Shown: positions 59,827-64,000 of the stretch, piece after piece
How positions within the stretch are numbered: the stretch's first letter is position 1
How the letters are laid out: each line of letters opens with the position of its first letter
Source: Draconibacterium halophilum
GTDB lineage: Bacteria > Bacteroidota > Bacteroidia > Bacteroidales > Prolixibacteraceae
Length of the DNA: 64,000 nucleotides
Direction of reading: 5' to 3'
Assembly (NCBI RefSeq): GCF_010448835.1
Contig: NZ_CP048409.1
Span: forward strand, 310,001-374,000
The notes under the pieces: generated by a model
Told to the model about the DNA's origin: nothing
Seen by the model: the letters and a program-made list of their open reading frames with translations, nothing else
Databases searched by the model: none
Translations under genes and position numbers: made by a program

Positions 59827-61308
59827 ATGAAGATATTATTAGTATATCCGGAATACCCCGACACCTTTTGGAGTTTTAAATACGCGCTGAAATTTGTATC
59901 CAAAAAAGCGGCATATCCACCACTGGGATTAATTACTGTGGCATCGTTGTTACCCCTGCATTGGGAAACAAAACTGGTAGATATGAACATTGAAAAACTA
60001 CACAGCAAAGACCTGGAGTGGGCCGATTATGTTTTTCTGAGTGCTATGAATACCCAGATTCAATCCGCCATAACAGTAATCAGCCGTTGTAATCACCTGA
60101 AAGTTCCGGTTGTTGCGGGCGGGCCACTTTTTACTGCTGATTACAAAAAATTTGACAACGTCGACCATTTGGTTTTAAACGAAGCAGAAATTACACTACC
60201 ACATTTTCTTGCCGATTTGGAAAATGGCACCCCAAAACACCTCTACAAAACCAATCAGTTTGCCTCGATGCAAGAATCGCCCTTACCAGATTACAAGTTG
60301 GTAAAACGGAATAAATACACCTCAAAATCCATTCAGTTTTCGCGCGGATGCCCGTTTAACTGCGAGTTTTGCGATATTACCGCTTTACTGGGCCACCAGT
60401 GCCGGCTAAAATCTACCGAACAGATTATTGCTGAACTGCAAAACCTTTACGAGCTGGGATGCCGTGGTGATGTGTTTTTTGTTGACGACAATTTTATCGG
60501 AAATAAAAAACGACTAAAATCAGATCTTTTGCCGGCAGTTATCGTCTGGATGCAACAACATAATTATCCTTTCCACTTTTCCACCGAAGCCTCTATAAAC
60601 CTGTCGGACGATGATGAATTAATGGACCTGATGACACAGGCAGGATTCCTGAGTGTTTTTATTGGCATTGAAACCCCCCAAGAAGTGGGACTTGACGAAT
60701 GTAACAAAGTGCAAAACAAAAACCGGAACCTGATTGGCAGTGTAAAAAAAGTACAGGCAGCCGGCATGGAAGTTTTGGGCGGATTTATCATTGGTTTCGA
60801 CAGCGACACACCCAACATCTTTCAACAACAAATTCAGTTTATCCAGGAAAGTGGTATTATTTCGGCCATGGTTGGTTTGTTGAATGCTCCAACCAAATCC
60901 TTACTTTACAAAAGACTAAAATCCGAAGGCCGGATTCTGGCCGATTGGGACGGCGACAATACCAGCAATATCATGAATTTTATACCCAAAATGGACAGCG
61001 AAAAACTGAAAAATGGTTTTAATCAGGTGATTCAGGGAATATACGGAAGCGAGGCATTTTACGAGCGGGTAAAAATTTTCCTGAAAGACTTTCATCCAAA
61101 ATTGAATTCCAAGAACAAAATGAATTTTATCAAATTAAAGGCATTTTTTAAGTCGGTTTTTATTATTGGTATAATCGACCGTGATAGGAAATATTACTGG
61201 AAACTGTTTTTCTGGAGTTTACTGCACCGACGCGACCTCTTTCCAATGGCCATTACATATGCCGTTTACGGTTATCATTATAAAAAATCGTATGCTAAAA
61301 TATTTTAG
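59827..61308 (+). CDS. B12-binding-domain radical SAM protein
   Basis: From MKILLVYPEYPDTFWSFKYALKF at 59827, preceded by GGAAAA, the protein has 493 residues. N-terminal B12-binding-like Rossmann part (PPLGLITVASLLP, DYVFLSAMNTQIQSAI, VPVVAGGPLFT), then radical SAM with SIQFSRGCPFNCEFCDI, FFVDDNFIGNKKRLK, and a DUF4070-type C-terminal region. The plan is that of HpnP/HpnR-like and related methylases or of the hopanoid-type family; the His that holds cobalamin is not obvious. The open frame extends to 59626 but that part lacks family likeness. Substrate unknown. Confidence 0.8.
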   Translation: MKILLVYPEYPDTFWSFKYALKFVSKKAAYPPLGLITVASLLPLHWETKLVDMNIEKLHSKDLEWADYVFLSAMNTQIQSAITVISRCNHLKVPVVAGGPLFTADYKKFDNVDHLVLNEAEITLPHFLADLENGTPKHLYKTNQFASMQESPLPDYKLVKRNKYTSKSIQFSRGCPFNCEFCDITALLGHQCRLKSTEQIIAELQNLYELGCRGDVFFVDDNFIGNKKRLKSDLLPAVIVWMQQHNYPFHFSTEASINLSDDDELMDLMTQAGFLSVFIGIETPQEVGLDECNKVQNKNRNLIGSVKKVQAAGMEVLGGFIIGFDSDTPNIFQQQIQFIQESGIISAMVGLLNAPTKSLLYKRLKSEGRILADWDGDNTSNIMNFIPKMDSEKLKNGFNQVIQGIYGSEAFYERVKIFLKDFHPKLNSKNKMNFIKLKAFFKSVFIIGIIDRDRKYYWKLFFWSLLHRRDLFPMAITYAVYGYHYKKSYAKIF

Positions 61309-61450
61309 TTGAGTTCAATTTTGCACTTGCTTACACCACAAAAAGTAGTTTCTGCAACAAAGAATGTTTCCGGACAGAACAATATCGGGCAGATTTCGTT
61401 TAAATAAATCCGGCGGCAGTATTAAGCCGCTATCATTTTAATACGAATTT

Positions 61451-62998
61451 ATGCAAGCAACTACAGCCGATTCTATATCGGTATCAAATAAGAATCAAAA
61501 CGAGCTAATCCCGTTTTCTCAGTTTTTAGAGAGTCTAAAAGAAAAAATGAAACAGGTGTTTCATGTGCGGGCAGATATCGATCAATTGAGTTTAAAGCGG
61601 GGGCTTCCACCCTTTGTAATGCGCGAAATTATGTCGGTAAATCCGCTGTCGGTGGGTATTCCAACACGCTTTGGTGGCCGCGGTGGAGTTATGAAAGAAA
61701 ACATTGGTTTACTCGCCACTGCATCGTACGAATCGTTGGCGTTATCGCTAACCTTTGGTATTAATTCGGCCTTATTTCTGCAACCATTTGGCAAGTTTGG
61801 CCAGGACGAGGTAAAAGCACCCGTTTTTAATCGCTTTTTAAACGAAAAAGCCATGGGCGGTTTAATGATAACCGAACCGGATTATGGCAGCGATGCCTTG
61901 AACATGCAAACGTCGTACACCGAGTCGGATTCGAAATATCACCTAAAAGGAACAAAACACTGGGCAGGATTAACCGGCTGGGCCGATTATTGGTTGCTTT
62001 CGGGACGTCAGCAGTCGAAATCGGACAAACTGCAACGTGACATCGATTTTTTTCTGTGTGATGTAAATGCACCCGGACAAAACATTGTTGTGGAAGAGTT
62101 TTTTGAGAACCTCGGCTTGTATGCCATTCCTTACGGACGAAACCGTATTGACGTACAGCTACCACAAACTCATAAACTCGTGCCCGAAACAACGGGTGTT
62201 AAAATGATGCTCGATCTGTTACACCGCAGTCGTATGCAATTCCCGGGAATGGCAATGGGATTTATTCAACGTTTGTTGGACGAAGCCCTGACACACTGCA
62301 AAGAAAGAATGGTAGGCGGAAAAAGTCTGTTTAATTATGACCGGGTACAACACCGCTTATCAAAACTACAGGCTTCTTACACCATTTGCTCGGCTATGTG
62401 TGCCAACAGTAGCGAGAAAGCAGGAATCGACGTTGACCTCTCGGGGCAGGGAATGGAAGCCAATGCCGTAAAAAGTGTTATTACCGATTTAATGCAGGAA
62501 GCCGCACAGTCGGTGGTTCAGCTGGTTGGTGCAAAAGCGTATAAACTCAACCACATTGCCGGACGAGGAACAGCCGATAGCCGCCCGTTCCAGATCTTTG
62601 AAGGATCGAATGATATATTGTATGCTCAAATTTCGGAAGCGCTGGTAAAAATGATGAAACGGGCTAAAGAGCGTAACCTCTTTCAGTTTTTGAAAGGTTT
62701 TGATCTGACAGACAAGGCTGTTCATTTTGTAAAGAATCAGGTTGATTTTAACCTCGATCTCCAGCTTCCGCAGCGCAAGTTGGTTGAAATGGGTAAAATC
62801 ATTGGCCGGGTAATTTCGCTGAATCAGGTAATCGAACTGTCGGAGAAAGGATTTAAAAAAGAACTGATCGACGGAAGTGTAACATTCCTGCAACAAGAGA
62901 TCACCAAATTAATGTCGACATTTAATTATTCCAACAGCGAACAAGTGGTTGACGGTTATGATGAGAACACTTCGTGGATGAACTTTGTGGCCGGGTAG
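61451..62998 (+). CDS. acyl-CoA dehydrogenase-family flavoprotein
   Basis: A 515-residue protein: helical N-domain, then ALSLTFGINSALFLQPFGKFGQDEVKAPVFNRFLNEKAMGGLMITEPDYGSDALNMQTSYTES (FAD and substrate contacts), the W-x-GLTGWADYWLL middle barrel, and the C-terminal helical domain ending in the FAD-pyrophosphate motif RPFQIFEGSNDILY. The IFEGSND version with no obvious catalytic Glu at the usual place keeps the exact reaction uncertain. Starts 142 bases after the radical SAM gene. Confidence 0.88.
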   Translation: MQATTADSISVSNKNQNELIPFSQFLESLKEKMKQVFHVRADIDQLSLKRGLPPFVMREIMSVNPLSVGIPTRFGGRGGVMKENIGLLATASYESLALSLTFGINSALFLQPFGKFGQDEVKAPVFNRFLNEKAMGGLMITEPDYGSDALNMQTSYTESDSKYHLKGTKHWAGLTGWADYWLLSGRQQSKSDKLQRDIDFFLCDVNAPGQNIVVEEFFENLGLYAIPYGRNRIDVQLPQTHKLVPETTGVKMMLDLLHRSRMQFPGMAMGFIQRLLDEALTHCKERMVGGKSLFNYDRVQHRLSKLQASYTICSAMCANSSEKAGIDVDLSGQGMEANAVKSVITDLMQEAAQSVVQLVGAKAYKLNHIAGRGTADSRPFQIFEGSNDILYAQISEALVKMMKRAKERNLFQFLKGFDLTDKAVHFVKNQVDFNLDLQLPQRKLVEMGKIIGRVISLNQVIELSEKGFKKELIDGSVTFLQQEITKLMSTFNYSNSEQVVDGYDENTSWMNFVAG

Positions 62999-63153
62999 AA
63001 TATCACTATCAGGACGAAAACCGATCATCCAGCCACCCAAAGAACTTTTCCAGAAGCTTGTTGTTGTTTTGTTTAGGTCAGACAGTCAATGGTTTTACCA
63101 TCTGCATGTCTGATTTTTACATTCAGCAACGGCGGTAACAAAATCAAAGCTTA

Positions 63154-64000
63154 TGCCTATCTACATGGATCGACACGATGTTTCAGCAGAAGTAACCGCC
63201 GAAAACGTTGCTGAATTACATCGGCAGGATTTAAAAGTTCAACATAAATTTAATTGCCGGGGACTCACTTATTGGTTCGACGATGTTCGGAAAACAGCAT
63301 TTTGTTTGATCGAAGCCCCCAATGCGGAGAAATTAAAAGAAATGCACGACCATGCGCATGGCGAAGTGCCACACCGGATAATAGAAGTGGAACCAGCCAT
63401 TGTTGAATCGTTTTTGGGCAGAATAGAGGATCCCGAAAAAGCAAAAGATATCCGGCTGAATATCATCAACGATCCGGCATTCCGAATCATTATGGCCATA
63501 GAGTCAACCATGCTTTCCTTTAAAGAGTGCGATAAACAATCACTTCAACAACACACCGAAAATTACAAAATACAGGTAATTGAAACCATCCGACAATTTG
63601 GTGGAAGGGTGGTAAATAACAAGGAACGCCGATTCCTGATATCGTTTACTTCGGTTACAAAAGCAGTAGATTGTGCCCTTGAATTATCATCCAAATTCAG
63701 CAAAATTCCGGAAAAAACGGCCGGATTAAAAATAGGGTTAAGTGCCGGTGTTCCGGTAACCGATAAAAATACACTTTTTGAAGATACCGTAAAGCTGGCT
63801 GAAAGTATGTGTTACCTGAATGCAGAGATCAGTATTTCGGAAGAAGTAAGCGATTTGTACCGGAGTGAAAACCTGCATCATACTACTTTCAACAACCGGA
63901 TCTATATATTATCGGAAGCTGATCAGCAGTTTTTAAACCGCCTGATGGAATTTACCGATAAGGCCTGGACCGATACCAACCTTAACGTTAATGGTTTTGA
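63154..64000 (+). CDS. DUF4242-cyclase-like-AraC protein, partial
   Basis: 282 codons are visible, with no stop. Residues 1-90 are a DUF4242 domain (PIYMDRHDVSAEVTAENVAELHRQDLKVQHKFNCRGLTYWFDDVRKTAFCLIEAPNAEKLKEMHDHAHG). Residues ~125-235 look like a class III nucleotide-cyclase homology domain (FGGRVVNNKERRFLISFTSVTKAVDCALELSS, LKIGLSAGVPVTDKNTLFEDTVKLAESMC, EISISEEVSDLY) but the metal-binding Asp of GDG is missing. From ~265 LSEADQQFLNRLMEFTDKAWTDTNLNVNGF starts like an AraC helix-turn-helix. Reads as a ligand-sensing transcription factor; the end lies beyond the window. Confidence 0.75.

Noticed and set aside
1..64000. CRISPR array
   Set aside because: No regularly spaced identical repeats with unique spacers; the 42-bp units at 2050-2300 are contiguous and diverged, and the 9-bp iterons at 37171 have no spacers of CRISPR size.

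Overview
The window looks like chromosome from a marine or sediment, facultatively anaerobic member of the Bacteroidota, plausibly Marinilabiliales/Prolixibacteraceae-like (inference). Supporting signs are TTTG/TAnnTTTG-type promoters, lipoprotein signal peptides with LxxC boxes, the Bacteroidota-type short primary sigma factor, a reg-propeller sensor kinase, a one-piece kinase-receiver-AraC hybrid, a carboxypeptidase-regulatory-domain outer-membrane barrel and a glycyl-radical enzyme pair. Gene starts rarely have strong Shine-Dalgarno sequences.

Region by region. (1) 1-1755: a Thoeris anti-phage pair, TIR protein ThsB followed by SIR2-SLOG protein ThsA, the latter cut by the window edge. (2) 1756-6275: a repeat-rich gap (six 42-bp units and a ~180-bp duplication of the 3' end of the next gene), then a glycyl-radical activase and a HypD-like glycyl-radical dehydratase with its own promoter. 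(3) 6514-13938: a periplasmic HAD phosphatase, an osmoprotection operon (BCCT transporter, double UspA, orphan glycine-betaine binding lipoprotein), a formylglycine-generating-enzyme-like lipoprotein and an aldo/keto reductase. (4) 13990-22976: an exported accessory cluster with a PQQ-type propeller protein, cupin, carboxymuconolactone decarboxylase, carboxylesterase, two NTF2-like proteins and two alpha/beta hydrolases, with a divergent AraC regulator. Two of these genes share a near-identical 140-bp leader that can fold over the start codon.

(5) 22977-31057: an island edge with a broken multi-PAS sensor, a broken HIT gene, a sigma-70 gene, a sensor kinase and two copies of the 3' end of tRNA-Arg. 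(6) 31040-45918: a ~14.9-kb integrative element in tRNA-Arg(CCT), bounded by an 18-bp core. It has integrase, divergent repressor/Cro-like regulators, a replication module (RepA-like ATPase, TGAACA iteron block, primase-like protein), unknown genes, three YodC-like genes, one phage tape-measure protein, and a SIR2-like gene at the far end. The layout is that of a phage-inducible island (satellite), but the only recognisable virion gene is the tape measure. A 0.3-kb GIY-YIG insertion that duplicates half of the same tRNA follows. (7) 46423-64000: pheS, an outer-membrane protein, a small membrane protein, an aldo/keto reductase, a DUF2007-Usp-Usp fusion, a TPR kinase with a late frameshift, an esterase with Cys in place of Ser, a hybrid kinase, an outer-membrane barrel, a B12-radical SAM protein, an acyl-CoA dehydrogenase and a DUF4242-cyclase-like-AraC protein running off the edge.

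The window therefore mixes ordinary chromosome with a tRNA-Arg integration hotspot. Calls rest on reading motifs by eye; no database search was possible.
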